From Holothuria scabra (Eukaryota; Echinodermata; Holothuroidea; Aspidochirotida; Holothuriidae): a stretch of DNA of 64,000 bases. Both the position numbers and the translations under genes were made by a program. Positions within the stretch are counted from its first letter, which is position 1. Every line of letters starts with the position of its first letter. Below are positions 1-11,017 of the stretch, piece by piece. The notes under the pieces are model-generated. The model was not told where the DNA came from and searched no databases. It was given only the letters and a program-made list of their open reading frames with translations. The stretch covers positions 35,777,884-35,841,883 of the forward strand of contig CM074200.1 in assembly GCA_037179385.1 (NCBI GenBank), written 5' to 3'.

Positions 1-3000
1 CTAAGGTGGGAATTAGCATTATATATATATATATATGTATTACATATGTATAAAGCAAGAGATATACATGTCTGAAGTGAGAGAGAAGCCACTAGCAAAG
101 CTCTGGTTCTTTATAAAGGCAGCAGTATGTGAAGAGAGGGGCATTCTATCTACCTAAAGAAAATGCAATCCTTCCAGCTTCGATAGTTTTGAAACAACCA
201 ATGGAAAATTTCCACAATGCCAAGGTAAAGAGTTGAAAAAGAAATTGACCTCTTTAAAATGCCAGAAGCCAGTAAAATTTATGGACTTCTGCAGTCTCTT
301 CCTTAAGTTATCAGGAAACAAAATATCCCCAGAGGACGTAACAATTACAGCCTTGAAAAATTTGTAACAGTTGACCAATGTTTTTCTTCCTTTGATATGT
401 AAATATTGCAATTGTATATGGCTGTTTGCTAGTGACAGTGGAGACTTTAAAGTTTTGGTTTGTATAAACTCTGTTATGAACTTTTCCTTGAGGAATGTTG
501 TTCTTTTATTTAATTGTTTTTCCGTACTGTTAAGACCAGGAAACAGCAAAAGTAACATCTGGATAGAAATGAACTTGAAACCTGTATTGGCTTAACATTG
601 AAGATCACTCCCATTAAAAAAAGACACCTTTGTTACCAAGACTAGATTATGCAGTAACTTTCTACAAATCATTTTCACTTACCCGAAATCATCCTTACCC
701 TACCAACCAACCCTTCCCTTATCTACTCATATGTTTAATTACACCATTTGGTTTGTGCTAGTTACAGTTAAAAGCAAAAGAACAAATTTCTTCAGTACTG
801 CCAGATGTGAATATTCTGGACGTAATTTTCAAAATGTAGCATTAGATTGTTTCAATAGACAGTAATTGGAAATGCATTTTACTAAGAAGTAGACATATAT
901 CTGAGACGTAAGCTGGCTGCCAGAGTCACAATACAAAGCATTATGAAGTTGTTTGAAGTGGTATGCCTTGATAATGAATGGATTGATTAAATTCATAGAA
1001 GGAGAAAAATGAGGCAGGAAGAGGATTATTTTGACAACAATGTTTGAAAGATGCAAAAGAACATGAGATCCTCTAAGGAAAAAGAAAAATCTTTGTAACA
1101 AAGGGAAGGTGATTTGAGTCAATTACAGTGCAATTAAACAAGTTTATTCAATCACATTGGAGACACAGTTTGATACCAAACAGTGTTTACATTAAGGAGA
1201 GTGGGGTTGAGGGAATTGGTCACTTTTTAGAAGGAGGGTTTCACCCCCCCCCCCTTCCTTTCATTTCCAAAAGAATAAAAAAAATGGTTGGTATCTTGGT
1301 TTCATCTTAAAGAAGAGGATTGGCAGTCATCCCTGCAAGATGTTACGTCTTTTGGAACACATTTTAGAAGATCAAACTGGAAACTGATTTCATTCTGTAT
1401 ACTTTGGTTTGAAATCTGATGGATTCTTGGTACACATAGAGGTTATGTAACCATGGATGGTGCATTAATCAGAGGTTAATGCACTTTTAGAGGATAATGC
1501 TATCATTAGATGCAATAAGCTAGTTTGGTAATTTTGTTGCCACATGCAGTTGTGGGGCACAGTGTGGAATATACCAATAGCTCATCACCTGGTGCACGTA
1601 GGTCACCTGTGTTTCTCAGTATGTGGATACAACACTAAGTGTGTAACCAACTTGAAGGAAAAGAGGGGTCTCTGTTGTACTTTACGGCAGATAAACATGC
1701 AAAATTTTCACACCAAAAAGACAATTTAAACACAATCCACTGCATCAAACCACACTTGAGTTCCCTGCTTACATAATGGATGAATTAAGAAGCAATTTCA
1801 TGAAATGTTCATGTAAATTCAAATTTTGTAATACATGTTGTTGGTGCAGGATTGGTTTGTTCATCCTGAGGATTTGGAGGTTGTGGGCATGTGCAAGTTC
1901 AGGTTCAGGTTCAAGTTCATGAAATTTATATGGGGCATCATTTAAAATAGTTTTTCTGATGTGCATTACAAAAGAAAGTGGATACAAAAAGAATGTGTTG
2001 ATCTACCAGATACCATCAAAGGGACAGCTAAATAAGAGGGTTTTATATGAGGACTAAAAATGCTCCAGGGAGTGTGCTGACTTAACTGAAGGGGGCAGAT
2101 CATTCCATAATTTAGGGCCCTAGGCAGCCACCAAAACAAAGTACTGAACTCACTAATTGGATTTCACCCTTATGCATTGGGTACCTTATTCTCTGACCAT
2201 GCATTATCCTCAAATCTAATTGATACACAGGTTAATTAGCATCATTTAACCTTGTTCATTCATTCGCAAAAATATTTTGATTTACAAGACAAAAAAGAAT
2301 TACAATGTTGTTTGCTAATAATCACATCACAACAGCACAACCCAAATTTAGTAGGAATAGCCAAAAATTAGTGGGTCAATGAATTGCTATGAGGTTGTCT
2401 GGAGATAATGCCTGGTCACATGACCATTATAGACCCACAGAAGTTCAGGATCATTAATAAATTAGTATGAATGAATATACCTTAGCCAGGCCTCTTGGAA
2501 TCATCCAGATCTACTTTAGTGTCAAAACTCCCGACTCGGAATCAGTCCAGTTATGACTGTTTTCATTTATATTTTGACCCCATGTTCATTACTGTCAAAA
2601 GTTTGCACAGCATTCACATTTCTTAGTGTTCGTTTGGTTTCGTGTTTTAAATGAAGGCTTAATTAACTCACTGTTTTAATCTTTTACTCATTGAAACATA
2701 TGCTTATGATCTCACATAGCAAAGGAAAGTCTTCCTTTGCTTCGAGTAAACTGTTTGTTATTGTAAGCTACACCAATAAATTCAGACAGCTGTTAAATTG
2801 GTCAATCACTCGTGTGTGTATGGAATTACTTCATGCGCAGGGCCATAGCCACTTGCTTCAAAAGTTCATAGCTCGATCCTGAGGTAATGGGTGAGATATG
2901 TCATCAACTCCTGATGATAGGGTGTTATGAGCAGAGAAACAATTTATAAGGCTGCGATGCCCAACTCCCAAAATTGCTGAACAAGGCTTTGTTCTGCATT

Positions 3001-3492
3001 TGGCTTCTGTTAGAAGTGATAATTTAGTTTTATGAGGTCAGACTCCCGACACTATATTCAAACATACTACAAAAATGTCTACTTTCCCTGAAGTATAGAA
3101 AGTAAAGGCAAGTCGATATTTATGGGTGACAACATATTTGTTACCCTTATAACAAATCTACATGGGTGATTTCAGGGTCTAGTTCAAACCTTTGAAAACT
3201 TGATTATTTTGATACAGCATGAAATATTTTGGTATGGTATGAAGGGTATAGTACAATTAGAACATAGAGAAATTATTGCAAGAATCAGTACAGCTATATA
3301 TGTCATTGTGATGAGTATGATCTCTTCAATTTTCAATATTTTGTTACCATTTCATTATTCTGATTTTGGTACTCTTTGACTTGTTATTTGCCCTTATTGT
3401 CTTGGGCATAGATTTATTTGTATCTATAAAATGATAGTTTGCCTAATTTTAACATCAAGGTTATAATAACTTGCTATTTTGGACTTGTTTTT
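1..3492. other. Gene-free stretch, low-complexity marks only
   Basis: I see no coding region or recognisable element here. Open frames are all under 135 codons, overlap on both strands and show no family motif. It holds an (AT)n run at 20-36, a C run at 1244-1254, and a short TTCAGG/TTCAAG hexamer run near 1893-1920. The rest is AT-rich single-copy-looking DNA. Confidence 0.6.
20..36. repeat. (AT)n microsatellite
   Basis: Eight alternating AT units are visible directly. No function is implied. Confidence 0.9.
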
Positions 3493-3529
3493 GGTTTCGA
3501 TGAAAGAGAAACCTATGCATTCATGGTGG

Positions 3530-3582
3530 CGTGTGTATGTATGTGTGTATGTGCGTGTGTGTGTGTATGTGTGTGTGTCTGT
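3530..3582. repeat. (TG)n microsatellite, imperfect
   Basis: The tract is TG/TATG-rich, with interruptions such as GTGCG. It sits between the left-end hairpin and the 145-bp array, as in the related element at 26.2 kb. Confidence 0.85.
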
Positions 3583-3591
3583 GACACTTTG

Positions 3592-5540
3592 CTCGTTAAC
3601 ACGATATCTCAAGATAGCAATGTCCGACAGTTTTCAAACTTGGTACATAGATGCGCCATATTTAGAGGAAGAACCCTATTGTTTTTGGCAGAGGTCAAAG
3701 GTCATCTGGGGTCACAGGGGGTCAAAGTCTGAAAATCTCGTTAACACGATATCTCAAGATAGGAAGCTTGGTTGGATTTCATATTTGGTATGTTGATGCG
3801 TTATAGTCAGGAGATGGTCCCTATTGTTTTTTGCGGAGGTCAAAGTTCATCTGGGGTCACTGTGGGTCAAAGTCTTAAAATCTCGTTAACACGATATCTC
3901 CAGATAGGAAGCTTGGTTGGATTTCATATTTGATATGTTGATGAGTTTTAGTCAGGAGATGGTCCCTATTGTTATTTGCGGAGGTCAACGGTCATCTGGG
4001 GTCACTGGGGGTCAAAGTCTGAAAATCTTGTTAACACGATATCTCAAGATAGGAAGCTTGGTTGGATTTCATATTTGGTATGTTGATGCGTTATAGTCAG
4101 GAGATGGTCCCTATTGTTTTTTGCGGAGGTCAAAGGTCATCTGGGGTCACTGGGGGTCAAAGTCTGGAAATCTCGTTAACACGATATCTCAAGATAGGAA
4201 GCTTGGTTGGATTTAATTTTGGTATGTGGATGCATTTCAGTCAGGAGATGGTCCCTATTGTTTTTTGCGGAGGTCAAAGGTCATCTGGGGTCACTGTGGG
4301 TCAAAGTCTTTAAATCTCGTTAACACGGTATCTCAAGATAGAAAGCTTGGTTGGATTTCATATTTGGTATGTTGATGAGTTTTAGTCAGGAGATGGTCCC
4401 TATTGTTTTTTGCGGAGGTCAAAGGTCATTTGGGGTCACTGGGGGTCAAAGTCTGAAAATCTCGTTAACACGATATCTCAAGATAGGAAGCTTGGTTGGA
4501 TTTCATATTTGGTATGTTGATGCGTTATAGTCAGGAGATGGTCCCTATTGTTTTTTGCGGAGGTCAAAGGTCATCTGGGGTCACCGGGGGTCAAAGTCTG
4601 AAAATCTCGTTAACACGATATCTCAAGATAGGAAGCTTGGTTGGATTTCATATTTGGTATGTTGATGCATTTCAGTCAGGAGATGGTCCCTGTTGTTTTT
4701 TGCGGAGGTCAAAGGTCATCTGGGGTCACTGGGGGTCAAAGTCTGAAAATCTCGTTAACACGATATCTCAAGATAGGAAGCTTGGTTGGATTTCATATTT
4801 GGTATGTTGATGCGTTTTAGTCAGGAGATGGTCCCTATTGTTTTTTGCGGAGGTCAAAGGTCATCTGGGGTCACTGGGGGTCAAAGTCTGAAAATCTCGT
4901 TAACACGATATCTCAAGATAGGAAGCTTGGTTGGATTTCATATTTGGTATGTTGATGCGTTTTAGTCAGGAGATGGTCCCTATTGTTTTTTGCGGAAGTC
5001 AAAGGTCATCTGGGGTCAAAGTCTGAAAATCTTGTTACCACAATATCTCAAGATAGGAAGCTTAGATAGATTTCATATTTGGTATGTTGATGCGTTATGG
5101 TCAGGAGATGGTCCCTATTGTTTTTTGCGGAGGTCAAAGGTCATCTGGGGTTACTGGGGGTCAAAGTCTGAAAATCTTGTTAACACAATATCTCAAGATA
5201 AGAAGCTTAGGTAGATTTCATATATGTTATGTTGATGGGTTTTAGTCAGGAGATGGTCCCTATTGTTTTTTGCGGAGGTCAAAGATCATCTGGGGTCACC
5301 GGGGGTCAAAGTCTGAAATTCTTGTTAAGACGATATCTCAAGATAGGAAACTTGGATAGATTTCACATTTGGTATGTAGATGTGTTTTAGTCAGGAGATG
5401 TGCCCTTTTTCTTTTTTGGCGGAGGTCAAAGGTCATTTCAGGTCACCAGGGGTCAAAGTCTTCAAATCTTGTTAAAGTTATATCTCAAGATGTTGGTTTA
5501 TCTATCTATGTATGGCTTTTGTGGAGGTCAAAAGGGCATC
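3592..5540 (+). repeat. Minisatellite, 145-bp unit, about 13 copies, rich in AGGTCA half-sites
   Basis: Unit starts (CTCGTTAAC or CTTGTTAAC) fall at 3592, 3737, 3882, 4027, 4172, 4316, 4461, 4606, 4751, 4896, 5031, 5176, 5321 and 5468. The period is therefore 145 bp, with a 1-bp loss near 4215, a 10-bp loss near 5017 and decay at the right end. Each unit contains AGGTCAAAGGTCA (a direct repeat of AGGTCA with 1-bp spacing) followed by two GGGTCA motifs. It also contains a TTAACACGATATCTC block and a fairly constant CTATTGTTTTTTGCGG. 145 is not a multiple of 3, so the open frames crossing units are by-products and not a repeat protein. Central units are nearly identical, and those from 5031 on diverge. 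Confidence 0.95.
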
Positions 5541-5580
5541 TGGAATAACAACATTATTTTTTGAACTTGCTAGTATAACA

Positions 5581-6829
5581 TTTGAGTGAGAAGATAGTGG
5601 TGCATGATGTCAAATTTGAAAAACAGTACATTTATGTATCATCGAAACCTCAAGGCATTTTTGCATTCTGGTTCAATATTCAAACACTCCTTTGCAGTTC
5701 ACGTATTAGCTGCTACATACTACACAACTTTAAATATTTCAATAGTTGTGTCGGTTAAATAGTGTTCTTGGAATGTTTTGTTGTGTAATAGTTTTAAGCC
5801 AGTTTTAAGTTGTGGGCTCTGGTTACAGGAAAAGTGAACATTTTCATTTTTTTCTGAGCTGATTTGTACACTTCCAAATAATTCAAGTTGTCCATTCCAA
5901 AATTGTTAAAAAACAAAGCCAAAGGGGGTTATGAAGTACTACAGTGCAACTGGAATCTCTTCCACAAGGACATATCAGGATCTGCAGCATAGCTTGAAAT
6001 CTTGAAATTAATTTTAAAGTTAGAACAATCTAGGTTTCTATGTGTAACATGGTATATTGTGCAGAAGGCAAAAATGTGCCTTACTGCTTTTTTGTATACC
6101 TGTACACTTGAACCATGTAGCCTGACCCCACCCCCCCTTCCTGACTTTGTTTCCAAGCAATTCACCATAATTGGTTCATATTCTTCCTTGTCTCAACCCT
6201 CCACCCCCATCACACGGTTTTCATTTGCATCCAATCCACCATGTATGTTCTTCCATTGACAAACAGTGTTGGAAAACTAGCTGCTTGAAACATTGGAGTT
6301 ATTCTATGTAGTTTAAGTCTAGAATGGGAGGTTGAAAAATCAATCTTATTTCTGCTCCTTCTTTTTTGAGATAGACATAAAATATTGAAATTGCTACCAC
6401 TTATTTGAAAAAATTGATTAAGCAAATATTTTTTTTGATATCCTTCATGTAGTGCTCATATTGCCTGCTTTTGTTCCTTGTGGAAATGTTAATTGATATG
6501 ATTTTGAAAAAAGTCAATGGTTTTTGTGCATTGCATGTTTTGTAGAGAGACTTTTATAACCAAATCTACTACTTGCAGTAGGACAGTGATCACAGTTGGG
6601 TGCATTTTTTAAAAATGAAAAAAAGAAAACAGGAAAATGGTAATTTCAGTAGTAAGGGAATAGACCGATTGTGAAATGTGTGAAGGGAACCTTCAGTCTT
6701 TGTGGCATTTGTGAATCCAGTGGACCTTTAATGAATACAATGAAAGGCAGGGGAATAGACATTTGTTGTGTAAGCATGTACATCTGTATGAATGTGTAAG
6801 TAGTGTTTAGGTACATTTGATGACCACAT
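5581..6829. other. Gene-free stretch
   Basis: AT-rich DNA with no motif-bearing open frame. A short C run lies near 6127-6137. I recognise no repeat family. Confidence 0.5.
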
Positions 6830-6949
6830 GACCTGGGGCCCGTTCCACAAAGAGTTACACACGATCTTAAGTATGATTTACTGTTGACTTAAGTATGGGG
6901 AATCAAACTTAGGATTGTGCATAAGTCTTTGTGGAATGGGCCCCTGGTC
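6830..6949. mobile_element. 120-bp MITE with terminal inverted repeats
   Basis: The left end GACCTGGGGCCCGTTCCAC and the right end, read on the other strand as GACCAGGGGCCCATTCCAC, form inverted repeats of about 36 bp (6830-6865 and 6914-6949). A short centre carries CTTAAGTATG twice. The size and fold-back form are typical of a MITE. I cannot call a target duplication or superfamily. Confidence 0.75.
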
Positions 6950-7915
6950 AGAAGTGCCAAATTTCCCAATTTGTCCATTTCATTATAAGACAATCATGTT
7001 AATTGAAGTACATTAGCTTCACATCCTGTCCTATGGGATTCATTTTCCAAGCTTAGAAAGGTTTTTTTTTTTTGTTTTTTTTGTTTTTTTTTTGAACTTA
7101 CAGCTGCACTTTAAAGTTCCCATAAACATACATGCAAATACTATGCTCTAGAATTTCATATAATGTTTTTTCTAGGATGAAAGAAATGCAAAATTTTCAC
7201 ATAGTCAATATTTTGTTACAAATTTTTCACAAGTTATATCTAGGTTGATAAAATTTTTTTGAAAGCTTTGAAGTTATGGTGTTCAGTTTTTCCAATTGTC
7301 CATAATTAGACTTATGCATGTGATGTTTGGAAAAGTAGTCATCTTTTGGAGGTTCATTTGGTTGTGTAGCAAACTTTGGCACACAATAACAAAAGCCCTT
7401 TTTGGACCTGTACCAAAGTTTATGCAGAGGCTCAATCTCACTAAAAACTGTGTACTTTTGTAGGACTAGCTTAGCTATAGTACAGGTTTTATGCTAAACC
7501 CTCTAAAGTGTTCCAGAATTGTGGATCTTTTAATGTCCAGTGTGGAGTCATTTTGGAGTTTAAAGCTTGGAAAATAACACTATCTATTAACTTCCATGCA
7601 TTGAGTGTCCTTCGTGGATGGTCTCTCATTTCGATCCTCTCATTCAGGAAGCAAACTCCTTCAGAGGTAGCACTGGGATTCACCTCCTTTGTCTCTTTGC
7701 TAGAGGGTTAAGGGAACTTGAAAAAAAAAAATTATGAAACAGTTAACTCTCATTTCATTCAACATTTATACATTTTAGTATTTCAAATCCGTTTAAAATT
7801 GTGTTTAATATTTGTGATATACTCCACTGCCATGATGAAAAAAGCACCTATTATTCTAAAAACCTATGTAACTCTTTGGAATGCTAAACCATGCCATAGC
7901 CACTTAATATAAATT
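6950..7915. other. Gene-free stretch with poly-T tract
   Basis: A T-rich run (interrupted by single G) lies at 7062-7093. Otherwise this is AT-rich sequence without recognised features. Open frames at 7489-7711 lie on both strands over the same bases and have no family motif. Confidence 0.5.
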
Positions 7916-8175
7916 AAAGACGAATTCGACTAGCACTTGTTTTTAGTGACTGTAGGCCCCCATTAGTGGGGTCCATCAGCCTAAAATCGTCTTTATTTAT
8001 TGTTTACAGGAATTTCAAACCCTCATATTTAGTGAAATTGGAGAATTAAAGATACAAATTCGTGTACAACCATCCATGATAGAGGTAAGCAAGGAAATCG
8101 AAAGATTTAAAGGTAATGGACCCCAGTTATGGCCGACTGAAATCAGACCATCACTTGCTTTCCGGATTCGTCTAT
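7916..8175 (+). mobile_element. REP-B copy 1: 260-bp MITE with about 58-bp imperfect TIRs
   Basis: The left end reads AGACGAATTCG and the right end, on the other strand, AGACGAATCCGG. The inverted repeat continues inward to GGGGTCCAT / ATGGACCCC. TA flanks both ends, so a TA target duplication is possible. A second full copy lies at 55416-55680 and a third, split copy at 39860-40985. Inside is an exon-like cassette at 8010-8084: a polypyrimidine/ACAG acceptor, 25 open codons and a GTAAGC donor. Confidence 0.8.
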
Positions 8176-9149
8176 AGTATGATCCATAGAGGCAGATATT
8201 GTGGGTTTACTTTTAATTTAGAGAGCAAGATAATATATACATACATATTTATATATATTTAAAAAAAGGTTTGGAAAAATTTTGCAGAAAAACTGAAATC
8301 ATGTCAAGGTATATTATTGTGTACATTGGGTCAAATAAAAGAATGGTTTTAAGTTTTCATGTGGCAGGGAAATTACACATTACCTGAACACATACATCAG
8401 CTGTCAATATATTGAAGGAAAAAAATGAAAAAGAAACTTGTAGTCATTTGTCATGTTTTGTAATACACAAGATGTTTTGTCCATTTGTCACTTCAAACTA
8501 CAGTTTTACAAGTAAGTCTACAGATATTTTGTACATTGTCACAGCATTTTGAATTAAAGACTTGCAGGAAAGTTTATGTTATTACACTTCATGTGTTGTT
8601 AGAGTTCTGCTTACTCATTATACAGTGCTCTAAAGCAATGTACCTGGATTTTGTTTGGATAAGAATGAATTTTGGACAATTTGTGAGGGGGGAACTAGAG
8701 CCTAGAAGTAATATAAAAGTTGGGAAAATTTGAAAATTCAGGGTGATGTATAACTGCCTTTATAGAGCCTTATTGAAAAAGATGTAAGAACTCCACCGTG
8801 TTGGCTTAAAAATATTAACTTTAGCATCATTAGTTTCTATTAGCACACTCTCTCTCCTTCTTCTGATTATCCTTGGTAAACACTTTTGCTGCTACAAATT
8901 GATAATGGTGGGAGGGGGGGGGATTAAAGCCAGTCCCAGCTAGATAGTCATAATAAAGGGAGACACTAGACACCTTGTTTGTGGAAACACAAACTTTTCA
9001 ATTGATGGCAGTCCTTTTTACATATTAGTTTCTTCTATGCTCACCAGGTTTTCAAACAAGATGGAGCTTGAAACATTATATTATGAAACTTAGCGGACTT
9101 GTATTACTTGTCGTGACACACCTACAAAAACCCATAGGTTCCTTTGAAA
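8176..9149. other. Gene-free stretch
   Basis: AT-rich DNA with a short TATA-type low-complexity patch at 8231-8262 and a G run at 8914-8923. No coding signal or recognised repeat is visible. Confidence 0.5.
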
Positions 9150-9262
9150 TAATTTTTATTCTTGATATTACAAATTATTAATTTGCAAATCATAAATTTT
9201 ACAAATTATTATTTTGTTATAACAAATTATTAATTTGTTGTTACAAGTTATTATTTTGTTTT
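9150..9262. repeat. AT-rich short tandem/palindromic repeats
   Basis: Units resembling ACAAATTATTAATTTG recur four to five times, and the core CAAATTATTAATTTG is itself palindromic. Related TAACAAATTAATAATT-type sequence appears at 11105-11195. It may be the border of a decayed element. Confidence 0.6.
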
Positions 9263-9541
9263 CTCAGTGAAATTTGACTGAGGCTGTAACCGCTCTCACC
9301 AAATCTGTATTCCATATTAGTTTGTAATTGCTGGTTCGAAAAGATGTTAATAGCCCCACCATTCTGTTTAATGGTAGAAGTTTTGAAAAGCTATTTTTGT
9401 TGAAAGATAGCCTGGTAGTATTATCTGCCGAAACATGTTCCATCAGGAGTCTTTCTAATGGAATTCCCTTGGGACACTTGTCTCCATGAAGAGTGGTCAG
9501 GAGGAATATTGAGCATATTTGGCTGGTATTGCCCTGGTGTG

Positions 9542-9945
9542 ATATGACCACGGACTTATATACATGGACTTAGCATGTAACGTGTACTCCCTATCCGTAG
9601 CTGGTCGCCACCGACTGGGACAAAAAAGGCGCACCAAGATGGCGGCCGTGAAGCTATAAATTGTCTGATTTGACGACGACTCTGTAATATTTTGAACAAA
9701 AGTTAAACATAAATGGAAAAAAATATCATATTGCTGCAATAGATGAAGTGATTTTGACCTTACCTTGCGATATTTCAAAAATATTCCAACTTTCTTGCAA
9801 AATATGGCAATATACTTGAGCAAGTCTAAGCTTTCACACAAACCCATAGCAGCGGCCATTTTCGTGTGCTTTTTCTCACACGTCGGTAGTGACAATGTAC
9901 CGTGCATTATCCTCTGTCCATGTATATAGGAAGTCCGTGGATATG
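9542..9945. mobile_element. About 400-bp MITE with long TIRs carrying ATGGCGGCC
   Basis: CCACGGACTTATATACATGG on the left is mirrored on the right (minus strand CCACGGACTTCCTATATAC...). The inverted similarity continues inward for roughly 100 bp through an AAGATGGCGGCC motif at 9636-9647 and its partner AAAATGGCCGCT on the minus strand near 9853-9864. Read on the minus strand, the partner ATG opens about 32 codons that end at CAAG|GTAAGG, a good splice donor. AAGATGGCGGC matches the YY1 binding consensus. No transposase is present. Confidence 0.7.
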
Positions 9946-10427
9946 TCCCATTATGGATCAATCAGCAGTGTGGCTAATCTCATGACATAAAATCAATATG
10001 TGGGAACTTGAAAAATTTACTGAGGAATGTGATAAAAAAAATTCCTATTGTTGCCCTGTTTTTCACACTAACATTTACCAAAATCATTCAAGAGTCTCAA
10101 AGACTTCAATTTAAAAGCAGGGTGCATGACATTGATTAGTAATTAAAAATACCAAAAGGGTATGAAATATTTAATTTTAAAATGGACAGGTCAAGTGGTA
10201 TGGGAAAAAATATAAGCATGGGCAGGGGCCAAAATTCTGCCCCCCTCCCCCTCCTTTGTAGCACCCTTGCACTGCTAATCTTTCTCCTATTGACTTCCTG
10301 AATAGATAGATTTCACTCTATGAAGCCCAAACATGAGCAAATTCAGTTCACGTAAACCAGCATATAACACAACATAAAAATAACGGTACAATAAAAATTA
10401 ATGTAAACATATTGTACAATGATTATC
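9946..10427. other. Gene-free spacer
   Basis: AT-rich sequence with a CCCCCTCCCCC patch at 10240-10252. Nothing else is recognised. Confidence 0.5.
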
Positions 10428-10732
10428 TTTAAGGCCCAGTTCTCTCACCCCAAACAGTACATATTCTCCTAACCTTCTTACTTAAGCTCCCCCCACAATT
10501 GTTTGGAATTCATGCTCATCCAGATACAATCTCAGTTTATTGCTTCAAGGTGGATATAGAAAAACTCAATTTATATTATCAAAACACCCTCAATACAGTT
10601 CATGCTGTTTAATATAAGCTTTGGTACTCTGCATTGTTTGAATTAGCTGTCAATCAAAGAGCGGAGCCACTTGAGAATTTCGGTACCCCCGTACCAAAAT
10701 TGTAGTTTGGGGTAAGAGGTTTGGTCCTTTAA
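10428..10732 (+). mobile_element. REP-A copy a: TTAA-flanked MITE, about 305 bp
   Basis: The ends are TTTAAGGCCCAGTTCTC and, on the other strand, CTTAAAGGACCAAACCTC. Both run on into a shared C(C/T)CCAAAC block about 25-30 bp in. Five other full copies lie at 30720, 46878 (split), 50619, 51074 and 57041. Conserved internal marks are CAATCTCAGTTTATTGCTTC and TTTGAATTAGCTGTCAATCA. TTAA at both borders points to a piggyBac-like or other TTAA-targeting transposase. Confidence 0.85.
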
Positions 10733-10980
10733 GTGATTGGCGTTACGTAAAGAGATGACTTCTACAAAGTAACCTTCATATCACCTCATAGCAATGGAGT
10801 AGGGAAAACAAGCCACTGAGCCACAACTGGAAAAAGGGCCGTGGCGGGCGTGACTTGAACCAATTGGTTGGAAACTGGGCCCTATAACTTCTCCATCTAA
10901 CTAACTAAACTAACAGCACCTCTGCGGCTTCCGTCTTTTGGGGCTACCGCTGGTTTTTCGTATATAGCGATGAGTTGGAC

Positions 10981-11010
10981 CAGGGAGGTGTGACTAGTTA
11001 CACCTCCCTG
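10981..11010. mobile_element. 30-bp CAGGG hairpin flanked by 7-bp direct repeat
   Basis: The insert CAGGGAGGTGT(N8)ACACCTCCCTG is a perfect inverted repeat apart from one base pair in the loop. It is flanked by GTTGGAC at 10974-10980 and again at 11011-11017. hAT elements start with CAGGG-like termini and make 8-bp duplications, so this looks like a minimal remnant of two hAT ends. A simple palindromic insertion by another route is possible. Confidence 0.6.
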
Positions 11011-11017
11011 GTTGGAC

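Larger units (their letters stand above)
3493..5580 (+). mobile_element. REP-D copy 1: hairpin/TG/minisatellite element (Helentron-like non-autonomous candidate)
   Basis: The left end carries a hairpin (GGTTTC at 3493-3498 pairing with GAAACC at 3508-3513). It is followed by CTATGCA, a (TG)n tract and a long tandem array. The same order of hairpin, CTATGCA, GGCG and (TG)n occurs at 26201-26288, where it interrupts a LINE, so this is a mobile family and not a chance juxtaposition. End hairpins, a microsatellite and a tandem-repeat core with no TIR resemble non-autonomous Helentrons (HINEs). No Rep/helicase is present, and the right end (somewhere in 5500-5680) is not sharply defined. Assignment to Helentrons is inference. 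Confidence 0.5.

Noticed and set aside
3592..5540. Regular repeats read as a CRISPR array or a repeat protein
   Set aside because: The units are contiguous 145-bp tandem copies without unique spacers, in eukaryotic DNA. The period is not divisible by three, so frames shift at each unit.
9497..9961. 154-codon minus-strand frame as a complete protein
   Set aside because: It spans both arms of an inverted-repeat MITE and extends into its flanks. Only the short part from the internal ATG to a splice donor is of interest.
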